DNA from: Nonlabens spongiae
Lineage (GTDB): Bacteria; Bacteroidota; Bacteroidia; Flavobacteriales; Flavobacteriaceae
Length of the DNA: 64,000 nt
Direction: 5' to 3'
NCBI RefSeq assembly: GCF_002117125.1
Contig: NZ_CP019344.1
Coordinates: 186,001 to 250,000, forward strand
Below are positions 38,011 to 46,690 of the stretch, piece after piece (position 1 is the first letter of the stretch; the number at the start of each line of letters is the position of its first letter). The position numbers and the translations under genes are program-made. Under the pieces are notes generated by a model. That model was not told the DNA's origin. It worked only from the letters and a program-made list of their open reading frames with translations, and made no database searches.

Positions 38011-38041
38011 TCCGATTTTTATCGGGAATTATCCCGTTTTG

Positions 38042-38115
38042 TGATCGCGATAGGATTCGAACCTATGACCGTCTGCTTAGAAGGCAGATGCTCTATCCAG
38101 CTGAGCTACGCGACC
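38042..38115 (-). tRNA. tRNA-Arg (TCT anticodon)
   Basis: 74-nt cloverleaf on the minus strand: acceptor GGTCGCG pairs with CGCGATC (one G-T), D arm GTAGCTCAGCTGGATAGAGC, anticodon stem TCTGC / GCAGA with loop CTTCTAA (anticodon TCT), T arm with GGTTCGAATCC, discriminator A. The CCA tail is not encoded. Reads AGA codons. Confidence 0.95.
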
Positions 38116-38223
38116 TTGCGATTAAGCGGCTGCAAATATACTATTCTTTTCTTTTATTTAAAACTACTTTTGAGCACATATTTCATTTAAGGAACTATTC
38201 AGAGGAATTACTATCTAAGCTCT

Positions 38224-38231
38224 TATTTTTG
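38224..38231 (+). promoter_or_regulatory. -7 box 4 bases before the HMA-MauE gene
   Basis: TATTTTTG, a perfect match, then AACT and the ATG at 38236. Confidence 0.4.
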
Positions 38232-38235
38232 AACT

Positions 38236-38979
38236 ATGAATGTAAAATCATACACTGTAGAGGGAATGACCTGCGATGGATGTCGTAAAAGCGTTGAAAA
38301 GCAATTGCTTGAAGTCGAGGGAGTGGAACGGGTAGATGTCGATCTTGAAAATAAAAAAGCTGAAGTTCATTCTCATCAATCTATCTCTATTCAAAAGTTG
38401 CAGAATAGTCTTTCAAGCAAATATCAGATCAAAGAAATTGATCAGAAAAATATGTCTCACGATCAGAATATTTTTGATCACAAGGTTCAGGAAGAGCAGC
38501 AATCAAAATTTCAGCAACTGCGACCCTTGTTTTTAATTTTATGTTATCTCGCTGTTGCAACGGTTTTACTGAACTACAACAGAACCAATTGGGATGGCGC
38601 CATGCTGGACTTTATGGGATTGTTCTTTATCGTTTTCAGCTTTTTCAAGCTTCTTGATCTCAAGGGCTTCCCTGCCAGTTTTTCCATGTACGATCCGCTT
38701 GCCAAAAGATTGCCCGCTTATGGCTGGATGTATCCTTTTATCGAGACTGTATTAGGACTTTGTTTTTTGATGCGATTGTTCATTCCAGAGGCTTTGATTA
38801 TAACATTGATCGTTTTAGGAATTACAACAATAGGAGTGGTAAAAACCCTGGTAGATAAACGCAGTATTAAATGTGCGTGTCTGGGAACCGCTCTCAACTT
38901 ACCCATGACTGAGGCTACTTTTATTGAAAACGCCATCATGATCGTCATGGCGGTTTTCATGCTGTTCAGTTATTTTTAA
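38236..38979 (+). CDS. Heavy-metal-associated domain fused to MauE/DoxX-like membrane domain
   Basis: 247 aa. The HMA domain (1-70) has the metal-binding MTCDGC loop (11-16). After a helical linker, four or five hydrophobic segments (about 94-245) follow, with KGFPASFSMYDPLAKR and the CACLGTALNLPMT motif typical of MauE-like redox/metal membrane proteins in Bacteroidetes. Likely handles Cu+/Zn2+ or Hg2+ at the inner membrane; specificity unclear. Single gene beside tRNA-Arg. Confidence 0.88.
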   Translation: MNVKSYTVEGMTCDGCRKSVEKQLLEVEGVERVDVDLENKKAEVHSHQSISIQKLQNSLSSKYQIKEIDQKNMSHDQNIFDHKVQEEQQSKFQQLRPLFLILCYLAVATVLLNYNRTNWDGAMLDFMGLFFIVFSFFKLLDLKGFPASFSMYDPLAKRLPAYGWMYPFIETVLGLCFLMRLFIPEALIITLIVLGITTIGVVKTLVDKRSIKCACLGTALNLPMTEATFIENAIMIVMAVFMLFSYF

Positions 38980-39957
38980 TTATAGCTCTTCTTCAATCTG
39001 ATAACGATTGTCATGCTTGTAAGATCGCTGGATCAGCTCGCCTAGAATTCCTGCGATAAAGAACAAACACCCTAATATCATAGTGGTCAGTGCGATATAA
39101 AACCAAGGGTTGTTTGTGACTAATCCATAAGGCAGGTCATGGTAAAGTCTATATAGTTTCGAACCACCCACGTAGGCTGCCATGATTAGACCCAAAACAA
39201 ACATGAGTACACCGGCACTACCAAAAAAGTGCATGGGCCTGCGTGCATATTTTGAAATGAAGGCGATGGTGATCAAATCCAGAAAGCCTTTGATAAATCG
39301 GTCATAACCAAATTTAGTTTCACCGTACTTACGCGCTTGGTGCGCAACTGGTTTTTCGGCAATCTTGGTGAACCCGGAGTTTTTTGCCAAAACCGGTATA
39401 TAACGATGCATCTCTCCATGTACATCGATGCTTTTTATCACATCTCGATCGTATGCTTTGAGTCCGCAATTGAAATCATGCAATTGCAAACCACTAGTGG
39501 AACGCGCCGCCCAATTGAATAATTTGCTAGGTATATTTTTAGAAAGAACACTGTCGTAACGTTTTTTCTTCCAGCCACTTACGAGGTGATAACCCTCGTG
39601 CGCAATCATATTGTACAATTCGGGAATTTCCTCAGGAGAATCCTGCAGATCTGCATCCATGGTGATAACCACATTGCCTTTTGCAGCGGCAAATCCTGCG
39701 TGGAGTGCCTGTGATTTTCCGTAGTTTGTAAAGAATCGCAATGCCTTTATGCAGCGGTTGGGGTTTTGGGTATCTCGCTTTCGCGAAAGCGTGCTTAAAA
39801 CAGACCAACTGCCATCAGTACTCCCATCGTCTATATAAATGACTTCATAGGATAAGCCTGTGGTGATCAAGACCTGATCGATCCATTCCTGTAATTCCGT
39901 GAGGGATTCAGCTTCATTGAGCAGCGGTACGACTATGGAAAGATCGGGATGGTTCAA
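38980..39957 (-). CDS. GT2 glycosyltransferase with C-terminal membrane anchors (DPM1/GtrB-like)
   Basis: 325 aa from a TTG at 39957. The GT-A domain shows SIVVPLLNEAESL, YIDDGSTDGS, KGNVVITMDADLQDSPEEIP (DxD region) and LHDFNCGLKAYDRDVI, then two membrane segments near 240-305. This class moves a sugar from NDP-sugar onto undecaprenyl or dolichyl-type phosphate at the cytoplasmic face, which could feed the DUF2723-type GT-C enzyme elsewhere in the window (inference). A palindrome is in frame near residue 58 (TLSRKRDT). Confidence 0.93.
   Translation of the reverse strand: MNHPDLSIVVPLLNEAESLTELQEWIDQVLITTGLSYEVIYIDDGSTDGSWSVLSTLSRKRDTQNPNRCIKALRFFTNYGKSQALHAGFAAAKGNVVITMDADLQDSPEEIPELYNMIAHEGYHLVSGWKKKRYDSVLSKNIPSKLFNWAARSTSGLQLHDFNCGLKAYDRDVIKSIDVHGEMHRYIPVLAKNSGFTKIAEKPVAHQARKYGETKFGYDRFIKGFLDLITIAFISKYARRPMHFFGSAGVLMFVLGLIMAAYVGGSKLYRLYHDLPYGLVTNNPWFYIALTTMILGCLFFIAGILGELIQRSYKHDNRYQIEEEL
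39776..39791. repeat. CGCTTTCGCGAAAGCG palindrome inside the GT2 gene
   Basis: Perfect copy, read on the minus strand as L-S-R-K-R in the surface loop after the DDGSTDGSW strand. Confidence 0.95.
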
Positions 39958-39989
39958 TATTATGAGTATTTACGCTAAAATAACAGTAT

Positions 39990-40487
39990 TTACTGAGCGA
40001 TAGGGCGTTTTTTTCTTAGGATAAGAGCCATAAGCATCCCAACTGCAGTATACATGAGAAATTTTGTAGCTGTAGCGATGGCATAACCTTTAAAAGAATA
40101 ATCGACCTCTACATAGTCTGCGGTCTGGATACCTTGCTCGATCAGCTCCTGGCGACGAGCTTCCTGAGCCTGTGCAATAAGATCTTGCGCTCCCGGATCT
40201 ATATGGACGTAAATTAGGTAGCTTGTAATTCCATCAACTAGAAAAATCAAACCGATACAGATGACAAAGGCTGTTACTCCTTGTTTTAATGAAATGTAGC
40301 CGTTTAATTTCACTTTACTCACGATTTGAGCGCCAAATGCCAGTATCAGCGGAACCAGTAATACAATTACTGTAAAGATTCCATTCAGATAATCTTGTTG
40401 CTGCCAGATGTATATGTAAGTAAGCGAAATAAATAAAGCACCAGATATCCCAAAGATCAGTCCTATCTTTTTAATGATACTATCCAT
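39990..40487 (-). CDS. DUF4199 membrane protein
   Basis: 165 aa from the ATG at 40487 (MDSIIKKIGLIFG). An in-frame ATG at 40607 is unlikely because the added residues do not resemble the family and a TATCTTTG box lies between. Four hydrophobic segments with ISLKQGVTAFVICIGLIFLVDG and YVHIDPG match DUF4199, often encoded next to DPM1-like glycosyltransferases in Bacteroidetes, as here. Confidence 0.88.
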   Translation of the reverse strand: MDSIIKKIGLIFGISGALFISLTYIYIWQQQDYLNGIFTVIVLLVPLILAFGAQIVSKVKLNGYISLKQGVTAFVICIGLIFLVDGITSYLIYVHIDPGAQDLIAQAQEARRQELIEQGIQTADYVEVDYSFKGYAIATATKFLMYTAVGMLMALILRKKRPIAQ

Positions 40488-40509
40488 CAATACTCGTAAT
40501 TTTGAGGTC

Positions 40510-40517
40510 CAAAGATA
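40510..40517 (-). promoter_or_regulatory. -7 box of the DUF4199-GT2 operon
   Basis: Minus-strand TATCTTTG, a perfect TAnnTTTG match, 22 bases before the ATG at 40487. It supports the shorter start. Confidence 0.5.
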
Positions 40518-40645
40518 CGCTGCATAGATCATTCTGCCGTAGATCAGGTAAGGTTTTGAGCTTATATTAAAGAGCGTTTGATAGCACGAAAAATCTGTAG
40601 ACTTCATAGGTTGGAAATAAATTTGTTGAACGAGCGTAAAAAGAG

Positions 40646-40675
40646 TTGTGTTTTTAAATAAAAAGGTTAAATTTG
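40646..40675 (+). promoter_or_regulatory. Promoter for ribosomal protein L31
   Basis: TTG at 40646-40648, a 19-base spacer and TAAATTTG at 40668-40675; the ATG is 28 bases further on. Confidence 0.6.
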
Positions 40676-40703
40676 CAGCCGCAAAAGAATAAGGATTTTA
40701 GTC

Positions 40704-40955
40704 ATGCAAAAAGGAATACACCCAGAAAACTATAGATTAGTCGCTTTTAAGGACATGTCAAACGATGAGGTCTTTATCACTAAATCCGTGGTTGATACTA
40801 AGGAGACGATAGAGGTAGAAGGAACTGAGTATCCTTTAGTAAAACTAGAAATCTCTAGAACAAGCCACCCATTTTACACGGGTCAGAGCAAGCTTATCGA
40901 TACTGCAGGACGTATCGACAAGTTCAAGAACAAGTACAAGAAGTTCAAGAAGTAA
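40704..40955 (+). CDS. rpmE2: 50S ribosomal protein L31, type B
   Basis: 83 aa starting [19 protein letters not shown] with [21 protein letters not shown], the L31 signature. The four zinc cysteines of type A L31 are absent, so this is the zinc-independent form, which in many Bacteroidetes is the only L31. Single gene with its own TTG/TAAATTTG promoter and a strong terminator directly downstream. Confidence 0.97.
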   Translation: MQKGIHPENYRLVAFKDMSNDEVFITKSVVDTKETIEVEGTEYPLVKLEISRTSHPFYTGQSKLIDTAGRIDKFKNKYKKFKK

Positions 40956-40980
40956 GTTTTTTCATTATATTAAGTTTGGA

Positions 40981-41006
40981 ACCTCGCTTTACGGCGAGGT
41001 TTTTTT
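40981..41006 (+). terminator. Terminator after rpmE2
   Basis: ACCTCGC / GCGAGGT stem with a 6-base loop, then seven T. Confidence 0.9.
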
Positions 41007-41019
41007 GTGCTAATTTCAA

Positions 41020-41027
41020 TAGTTTTG
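41020..41027 (+). promoter_or_regulatory. -7 box 4 bases before the patatin gene
   Basis: TAGTTTTG, a perfect match, then TTGT and the ATG at 41032. It lies just after the rpmE2 terminator. Confidence 0.4.
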
Positions 41028-41031
41028 TTGT

Positions 41032-41808
41032 ATGAAATCTCCTAAAATTGGTTTGGTGCTATCAGGTGGAGGGCATAGGGGTGTTGCCCATGCCGGTGCA
41101 CTTAAAGCGATGCAGGAGCGTGGTATTGAAGTCCATTCCATTTCTGGAGTGAGTGCGGGATCCATTGTGGGCGCCATGCACGCTGCAAATTATAGCCCAG
41201 AAGATATACTGGATCTGTTCAAACGGATCAAACTATTCACCTTTTCAAATTTTGCAAGAAAAGGAGCGGGAATTGTATCTACAGATGCTTTTCATAAAAT
41301 CCTTTTAGAATACTTCCCCACAGATTCCTTTGAAGATTTAGGGAAACCACTTTATGTAACGGTTTCAGATCTGATTACCGCAAAAAGAGTCGTTTTTGAT
41401 CGCGGCCGATTGATACCTGCCATATTAGCCTCATCTGCCGTTCCAGGGGTTTTCACCCCCATCAAAATTGGCGACCATCTATATACAGATGGTGGCGTAT
41501 TGGATAATTTTCCCGTTAAACCACTACGCAATCGAGTTGATGAGATCTTCGGCGTTTATGTGTGTCCCATCAAAAAAATGCAAATAACTGATTTCAAGAG
41601 AACTATAGATGTTGTGAATAGGGCTCTTTTATTGAAGATGCATAGTTTGTCTGTCAACAAGTTCAATGAATGCAAGGTATTGGTAAATCCGCTTGAGCTC
41701 AGTGCTTACCATTTATTTCAGTCTGGTCAGGTGGATACGATCTATCAAATAGGCTATGATCATGCGTGCCGGGTGCTGGATGAGTATTTGGAAGCAAAAG
41801 AGGTGTAA
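41032..41808 (+). CDS. Patatin-like phospholipase
   Basis: 258 aa. Oxyanion loop LSGGGHRGVAHAG (10-22), nucleophile elbow GVSAGS (39-44) and catalytic Asp in TDGGVLDNFP (about 151-160) make the Ser-Asp dyad complete. A cytoplasmic single-domain acyl hydrolase without signal peptide, like the RssA group. Physiological lipid substrate unknown. Confidence 0.94.
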   Translation: MKSPKIGLVLSGGGHRGVAHAGALKAMQERGIEVHSISGVSAGSIVGAMHAANYSPEDILDLFKRIKLFTFSNFARKGAGIVSTDAFHKILLEYFPTDSFEDLGKPLYVTVSDLITAKRVVFDRGRLIPAILASSAVPGVFTPIKIGDHLYTDGGVLDNFPVKPLRNRVDEIFGVYVCPIKKMQITDFKRTIDVVNRALLLKMHSLSVNKFNECKVLVNPLELSAYHLFQSGQVDTIYQIGYDHACRVLDEYLEAKEV

Positions 41809-41935
41809 CACCCAACCCCAGCCCTATGCAATGCACTTAGTCGTTACTCCTTTTCGCTTGCAAGAAGGGAAGGGGATTATTTAGTTCTTTTCTTTTCCTC
41901 GAGGTGTTGCGCAGAGTGGAGTCGAAGTGGAAATG
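41809..41935. repeat. Decayed intergenic mosaic repeat
   Basis: Contains CACCCAACCCCAGCCCT, related to the inverted GGGGCTAGGGGTGAGGC element at 51581-51597, and GCAGAGTGGAGTCGAAGT, related to GAGCGGAGCCGAAGT at 54918-54932. No gene. Confidence 0.5.
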
Positions 41936-41982
41936 TCCGTAGGACAAAGGGTGTTTTGATCTTATGTAATCTTCACGCACAT

Positions 41983-41990
41983 TATCTTTG
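41983..41990 (+). promoter_or_regulatory. -7 box 4 bases before aroC
   Basis: TATCTTTG, a perfect match, then TCTT and the ATG at 41995; implies a leaderless aroC transcript. Confidence 0.4.
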
Positions 41991-41994
41991 TCTT

Positions 41995-43068
41995 ATGGCA
42001 GGAAATACATTTGGAAAATCGTTTAAACTTACTACCTATGGTGAGAGTCATGGCGCCGCGATAGGTGGTGTTATCGATGGCTGTCCAGCAGGTGTCGCAA
42101 TAGATTTAAGCGCAGTTCAGAGAGAGCTGGATAGACGTAAACCGGGTCAGAGCAAAATCGTGACCCAGCGCAAGGAGAGTGATACCGTTCAATTCTTCTC
42201 TGGGATTTTTGAGGGGAAAACCACGGGAACTCCCATAGGTTTTCAAATCGTCAACGAGAACCAAAAGTCAAAAGACTACTCCCACATCGCCACGACCTAC
42301 CGTCCCAGCCATGCTGACAAAACTTATACGGACAAATACGGTCATCGGGATTACCGTGGCGGCGGCCGCAGTAGCGCGAGAGAAACGGCTTGCCGAGTAG
42401 TGGCGGGAGCTATTGCTAAACAACTATTCCCACAAATTAAAATTACGGCTTACACCAGTAGCGTTGGCCATCTTCAGCTGGATAAAGATTACAAGGATTT
42501 GGATTTCTCTGAGATTGAAAAGAACGATGTGCGCTGTCCTGATCCCGCTTTCGCGAAAGCGATGCAAGAAAAAATCCTTGAGATCAGAAAGAAAGGAGAC
42601 ACGATAGGAGGCACCATAACTTGTGTTTTAGAAAACGTGCCAGCAGGTCTGGGCGAACCCGTTTTTGACAAGTTGCACGCAGACCTTGCCAAAGCCATGC
42701 TCAGTATCAATGCCGTCAAGGGATTTGAATATGGCAGCGGTTTTGAGGGCGCAAGAATGACTGGTAGCGAGCATAATGACCTCTATAATCAAGATGGAAG
42801 TACTAAAACAAATAGAAGTGGCGGTATCCAAGGCGGTATCTCAAACGGTATGGACATCTACTTTAATGTAGCATTCAAGCCTGTGGCTACCTTGATGCAA
42901 GATCAGCAAACCATTGATGAGACGGGAGCTGAGGTTACCATGAAAGGTAAAGGGCGTCACGATCCATGTGTGCTACCGCGAGCAGTACCTATTGTAGAAT
43001 CCATGGCTGCGCTGGTCATTGCAGATCACTTGTTGCGTGATCAGACTACTCGTTTGAAAACGATGTAG
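41995..43068 (+). CDS. aroC: Chorismate synthase
   Basis: 357 aa from ATG 41995 ([20 protein letters not shown]); an upstream in-frame ATG at 41956 adds residues no homologue has. Signatures [24 protein letters not shown]-type [35 protein letters not shown] and [17 protein letters not shown] are complete. It converts EPSP to chorismate using reduced FMN, the last common step to aromatic amino acids. A palindrome is in frame near residue 186 ([10 protein letters not shown]), in the variable helical region. Confidence 0.98.
   Translation: MAGNTFGKSFKLTTYGESHGAAIGGVIDGCPAGVAIDLSAVQRELDRRKPGQSKIVTQRKESDTVQFFSGIFEGKTTGTPIGFQIVNENQKSKDYSHIATTYRPSHADKTYTDKYGHRDYRGGGRSSARETACRVVAGAIAKQLFPQIKITAYTSSVGHLQLDKDYKDLDFSEIEKNDVRCPDPAFAKAMQEKILEIRKKGDTIGGTITCVLENVPAGLGEPVFDKLHADLAKAMLSINAVKGFEYGSGFEGARMTGSEHNDLYNQDGSTKTNRSGGIQGGISNGMDIYFNVAFKPVATLMQDQQTIDETGAEVTMKGKGRHDPCVLPRAVPIVESMAALVIADHLLRDQTTRLKTM
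42546..42561. repeat. CGCTTTCGCGAAAGCG palindrome inside aroC
   Basis: Perfect copy, read as P-A-F-A-K-A at the start of a predicted helix. Confidence 0.95.
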
Positions 43069-43183
43069 AAGTAACGCTATATAACAAGAATATCTGATTC
43101 GTACTGATTAATAGGCTTGTAGGCAAGTTGGCTTGCATAGCTTGATTTTACTATCTTCCCGTCTTAAAATTTTCTTATAGCAC

Positions 43184-44635
43184 ATGAAGAAACTGGCGCT
43201 GCACTGGCAGATTTTGATAGGAATGGTTTTGGGGATCGGTTTTGGGCTCATTTTGCTCAATACCTCGTGGGGACAAGAAGAAGTCGTGGTCAGCACCATC
43301 AAGGAATCCTATAAACTCGATTACTCAGTTGTTGATGGAAAAGTGGTTCCAGAACACGTTGTAATTCCTGAGAGAACCATTACATCTACTAAGGCCAGAG
43401 AATGGGTGACCGACTGGATTGAGCCTTTCGGGAAGATTTTTGTGAATTTGCTGAAACTTATTGCGGTACCGCTGATTCTAGCGTCTCTTATAAAAGGTAT
43501 TTCTGATCTAAAGGACATTGCCAAGTTCCGTAATATGGGATTGCGCACCGTAGGGATTTATATCTTCACAACAGTTATCGCTATAACCATCGGTCTTGTA
43601 GCCGTGAATCTTGTAGATCCAGGTTCAGGAATTTCTGAAGAGACCGTTCAAAGTTTGAGTACCACTTATGAGGGTAATTCAAATATTGCTGGTAAGCTTC
43701 AAACGGCCGCCGCCCAAAAAGATGCAGGCCCCTTACAAGCGCTGGTAGATATGATCCCGAGTAATGCGGTGGAGGCGATGTCAAACAACAGTTTGATGCT
43801 ACAGGTGATCTTTTTTGCGATCTTTTTAGGGATTTCCATGCTTCTTATCGGTGAGAAGGCTGCTTTGCCGCTCAAAAATTTCTTTGATAGTCTTAATGAT
43901 GTCGTACTTAAAATGGTGGACTTGATCATGCTTTTTGCACCATTTGCTGTTTTTGCATTGCTTGCGACCGTAGTCGTTACCTCAGACGATCCAGAGGTGC
44001 TACTGGCATTGCTGTATTATGCGCTCACGGTGGTCGCTGGACTGCTCGCGATGATCGTGATCTACTGTTTGATCTTTACACTGTACGTTAAAAAGTCACC
44101 TTTATGGTTTTTGAACAAAATCGCTCCAGCTCAATTACTGGCTTTCTCTACCAGTAGTTCTGCTGCGACACTACCAGTGACCATGGAACGAGTCGAGGAA
44201 CACATGGGAGTTGAAAAGGAGGTCTCCAGTTTTGTACTGCCTGTAGGAGCTACTATCAATATGGATGGAACGAGTTTGTATCAAGCCGTGGCTGCTGTTT
44301 TTGTATGCCAGGCGTTGAATATAGAGGTGACCATGGGGCAACAGTTGACGATCGTGCTGACGGCGTTGCTAGCAAGCATAGGTAGCGCGGCTGTTCCCGG
44401 TGCTGGAATGGTGATGCTGGTGATTGTATTGGAATCCATCGATTTCCCGAGCGAATATCTTCCAGTAGCTCTTGCACTCATCTTTGCCGTGGATCGACCG
44501 CTGGACATGTTGCGTACCACGGTAAATGTTACTGGCGATGCAACCGTGGCCTCGGTGGTGGCTAAGTCTCTAGGTAAATTTGGTAAGCCAAAAGTGAAGG
44601 ATTGGGATGACAATCTTGATGAGGTATCATCATAG
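43184..44635 (+). CDS. Dicarboxylate/amino acid:cation symporter (DAACS family)
   Basis: 483 aa, about eight membrane segments plus re-entrant loops. STSSSAATLPVTMERVEE (hairpin 1), GATINMDGTSLYQAVAAVF (GATxNMDG substrate/ion site) and GSAAVPGAGMVML with DRPLDMLRTTVNVTGD are diagnostic. It imports glutamate, aspartate or C4-dicarboxylates with Na+ or H+. It has an added periplasmic segment of about 50 residues after helix 1 (SYKLDYSVVDGKVVPEHVV), seen in longer Bacteroidetes members. Confidence 0.95.
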   Translation: MKKLALHWQILIGMVLGIGFGLILLNTSWGQEEVVVSTIKESYKLDYSVVDGKVVPEHVVIPERTITSTKAREWVTDWIEPFGKIFVNLLKLIAVPLILASLIKGISDLKDIAKFRNMGLRTVGIYIFTTVIAITIGLVAVNLVDPGSGISEETVQSLSTTYEGNSNIAGKLQTAAAQKDAGPLQALVDMIPSNAVEAMSNNSLMLQVIFFAIFLGISMLLIGEKAALPLKNFFDSLNDVVLKMVDLIMLFAPFAVFALLATVVVTSDDPEVLLALLYYALTVVAGLLAMIVIYCLIFTLYVKKSPLWFLNKIAPAQLLAFSTSSSAATLPVTMERVEEHMGVEKEVSSFVLPVGATINMDGTSLYQAVAAVFVCQALNIEVTMGQQLTIVLTALLASIGSAAVPGAGMVMLVIVLESIDFPSEYLPVALALIFAVDRPLDMLRTTVNVTGDATVASVVAKSLGKFGKPKVKDWDDNLDEVSS

Positions 44636-44655
44636 CGAGGGGTTGATTGTGATTC

Positions 44656-44671
44656 CGCTTTCGCGAAAGCG
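44656..44671. repeat. CGCTTTCGCGAAAGCG palindrome after the symporter gene
   Basis: Perfect copy 20 bases after the stop, in the 194-bp gap before the ATP-grasp operon. No T run, so terminator function is uncertain. Confidence 0.95.
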
Positions 44672-44829
44672 AGATAATCTAAGATATTAGTCTTTAAAGA
44701 ATCGGAAACGGACAAATTATAGCAGTGCATCGTAAGACATACGTTTTGAGCTAATATATTTTTAGAAATACTTAGGTCTTCACTGAGAGATAATTCCTAT
44801 TTTCCCAGTCCACTTGTAACCAAAGCCTT

Positions 44830-45861
44830 ATGAATATTTGTTTTATCATGTACCCGTGGGAGGAGATACAACCAGACGCCGACTCAACACTGACGATTAT
44901 CCATGAATGTTGTAAACGTGGCCATAAAGTAGCCATAGCGACGCCTGCAAACCTCACCATTAGGGACAGTATTGCTTATGCTTTTTCTAAAGTGATCAAA
45001 AAACAGGAAAAAGTACCAGCTCAAATCAAGTCTTTTTACAAAAACACCGAGCTGAGAGAAAAAATGTTACCACTAGCTGGTTTTGACATTATTATGATGC
45101 GGGCAAATCCACCTCTGGACCCGATTGCACTCAATTTCTTAGACTCTGTTAAGGACGATGTATTTATCGTAAATGATATTGAAGGCTTGCGTGAAGCTAA
45201 TAATAAATTGTACACCGCTTGTTTTGAAGATCCTGATAATGAGATCATTCCTGCGACGCACGTTTCCAAAAACAAAAAATATCTCAAGAGCGTTATCAAG
45301 GAGAATCCCAAAGATCGTATGATTATGAAACCGCTTAATGGTTATGGAGGTAGTGGCGTGATCATGATTGAGAAAAACGCGATGCACAATGTGAACTCGC
45401 TGCTAGATTTTTATATCGATAATAAGGATGGGACAACAAATTATGTGATTCTTCAAGATTACATTGAAGGTGCTGATCAGGGCGATTCACGCATTCTCAT
45501 CCTAAATGGAGAACCCATAGGTGCCGTAAGGAGAGTGCCTGGTGGCGACGATCACCGTTCAAACATAAGTGCTGGAGGTACTTTCAAAAAGCACAATCTT
45601 ACTGAGGCAGAGAAAAAATTGTGCAAGAAAATAGGACCCAAATTAGTTAAAGACGGGTTGTTTTTTGTAGGAATAGATGTTATCAACGGTAAATTAGTCG
45701 AAGTAAACGTGATGTCCCCTGGGGGGTTAGTGCAGATCAATAAGGCTTCCAAAATTAAAATCCAGCAGAAAATTGTGGATTATTTTGAAGAAGTAGTTGA
45801 AAATAGGGGGAAAGCGTTAGAACGTAAAATCAAACTTAAAAATACTGTACAGGATGATTAA
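44830..45861 (+). CDS. GshB-like ATP-grasp ligase
   Basis: 343 aa. The fold follows prokaryotic glutathione synthetase: N-terminal MNICFIMYPWEEIQPDADST, IIMMRANPPLDPIAL, then the ATP-grasp domain with MIMKPLNGYGGSGVIMIE, YIEGADQGDSRILILNG and the Mg2+ loop VEVNVMSPGGL. It should join an amino acid or amine to a carboxylate via acyl phosphate. No gshA lies nearby, so the product need not be glutathione. First gene of a four-gene operon; overlaps the next by 8 bases. Confidence 0.9.
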   Translation: MNICFIMYPWEEIQPDADSTLTIIHECCKRGHKVAIATPANLTIRDSIAYAFSKVIKKQEKVPAQIKSFYKNTELREKMLPLAGFDIIMMRANPPLDPIALNFLDSVKDDVFIVNDIEGLREANNKLYTACFEDPDNEIIPATHVSKNKKYLKSVIKENPKDRMIMKPLNGYGGSGVIMIEKNAMHNVNSLLDFYIDNKDGTTNYVILQDYIEGADQGDSRILILNGEPIGAVRRVPGGDDHRSNISAGGTFKKHNLTEAEKKLCKKIGPKLVKDGLFFVGIDVINGKLVEVNVMSPGGLVQINKASKIKIQQKIVDYFEEVVENRGKALERKIKLKNTVQDD

Positions 45862-46690
45862 ACTTTCCTATCGTCAAATCATTGATAAAATTGAACGTGA
45901 AGAGACGTTTCACGCCGTAGCGGATGATTATTCTTTTTCGATTAAAATCGACGATTATGTTCCCTTTGCCTGTGCAGCCATTCACAATGGTCATAATTTA
46001 GATAAGGAACTTTGGAAAAATTGCCATCATACAGAGCACGATCGCTGGTATGAGGAGGATCCGGCAACTGGAGAAATGATTTCTGGATTGCCGCTTACAC
46101 TGATCGCTCATGACAGCCGTTTTGAATATGATTTGAACAGGCATCCAAATGAAGCAATTTATGAGACGGCTTGGGGGAAGCGTTTGTGGAAAATTCCACT
46201 GTCTGAAAGTTTGAAATTAAAGGCTATAAACAAACACGAGAATTTCTATAAAGTAGTGCTTACCCTTATGGTTAAGCTGGAAGAGATGTTTGGTAGTGTA
46301 GTGGTTTATGACCTTCACTCCTATAACTGGAAAAGATGGGAGCGCAAAGTACCAGTCTTTAATATAGGTACTTCTAATGTTGACGAAACCAAGTACAATA
46401 CAGCAATCACTCAATGGCAAGAGATACTAGGTAAACTTGAATTACCTATTGATGAAAAAGTTACCTGTGAAGTAAATGATGTTTTTCAAGGCAATGGTTA
46501 TTTTCTTAAATACATTACCGCAAATACCTTGAACACTCTTGTACTTGCCACGGAAATATCAAAAGTGTATTGTGATGAAGAAACTGGTGTCATTTTCCCG
46601 GAAGTGGTTGCAGCAGTTAGAGATCAATTAAAATATTATATACAGGCACATGCCCACAGATTCTACGATAGACACCACAGTATTGTCTAA
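45854..46690 (+). CDS. N-formylglutamate amidohydrolase family protein
   Basis: 278 aa. Family marks are PFACAAIHNGHNL, the DRWYEEDPATGEM loop, LIAHDSRFEYDLNR, VVYDLHSYNWKRW (metal/His region) and PVFNIGT. These are Zn-dependent amide hydrolases; HutG-type members cleave N-formylglutamate, but there are no histidine-degradation genes here. Sandwiched with overlaps between an ATP-grasp ligase and a QEGLA peptidase-like gene, suggesting it trims or deblocks a glutamyl-type amide. Confidence 0.88.
   Translation: MIKLSYRQIIDKIEREETFHAVADDYSFSIKIDDYVPFACAAIHNGHNLDKELWKNCHHTEHDRWYEEDPATGEMISGLPLTLIAHDSRFEYDLNRHPNEAIYETAWGKRLWKIPLSESLKLKAINKHENFYKVVLTLMVKLEEMFGSVVVYDLHSYNWKRWERKVPVFNIGTSNVDETKYNTAITQWQEILGKLELPIDEKVTCEVNDVFQGNGYFLKYITANTLNTLVLATEISKVYCDEETGVIFPEVVAAVRDQLKYYIQAHAHRFYDRHHSIV

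Larger units (their letters stand above)
37727..38041. other. Gene-free region between the lipoprotein gene and tRNA-Arg
   Basis: 315 bp without a plausible gene. Its left half (37727-37930) shows only AT-rich sequence upstream of the lipoprotein. The right half holds the tRNA terminator hairpin, a decayed copy of the tRNA 3' end carrying an inserted palindrome, and a third hairpin. Confidence 0.7.

Noticed and set aside
41809..41994. A small gene at 41956 ahead of aroC
   Set aside because: It is only an in-frame 5' extension of aroC; the family start at 41995 fits and the promoter box lies within the extension.
43108..43183. Hairpin GCAAG/CTTGC before the symporter as a riboswitch
   Set aside because: The stem is only five pairs and no known riboswitch consensus is visible.
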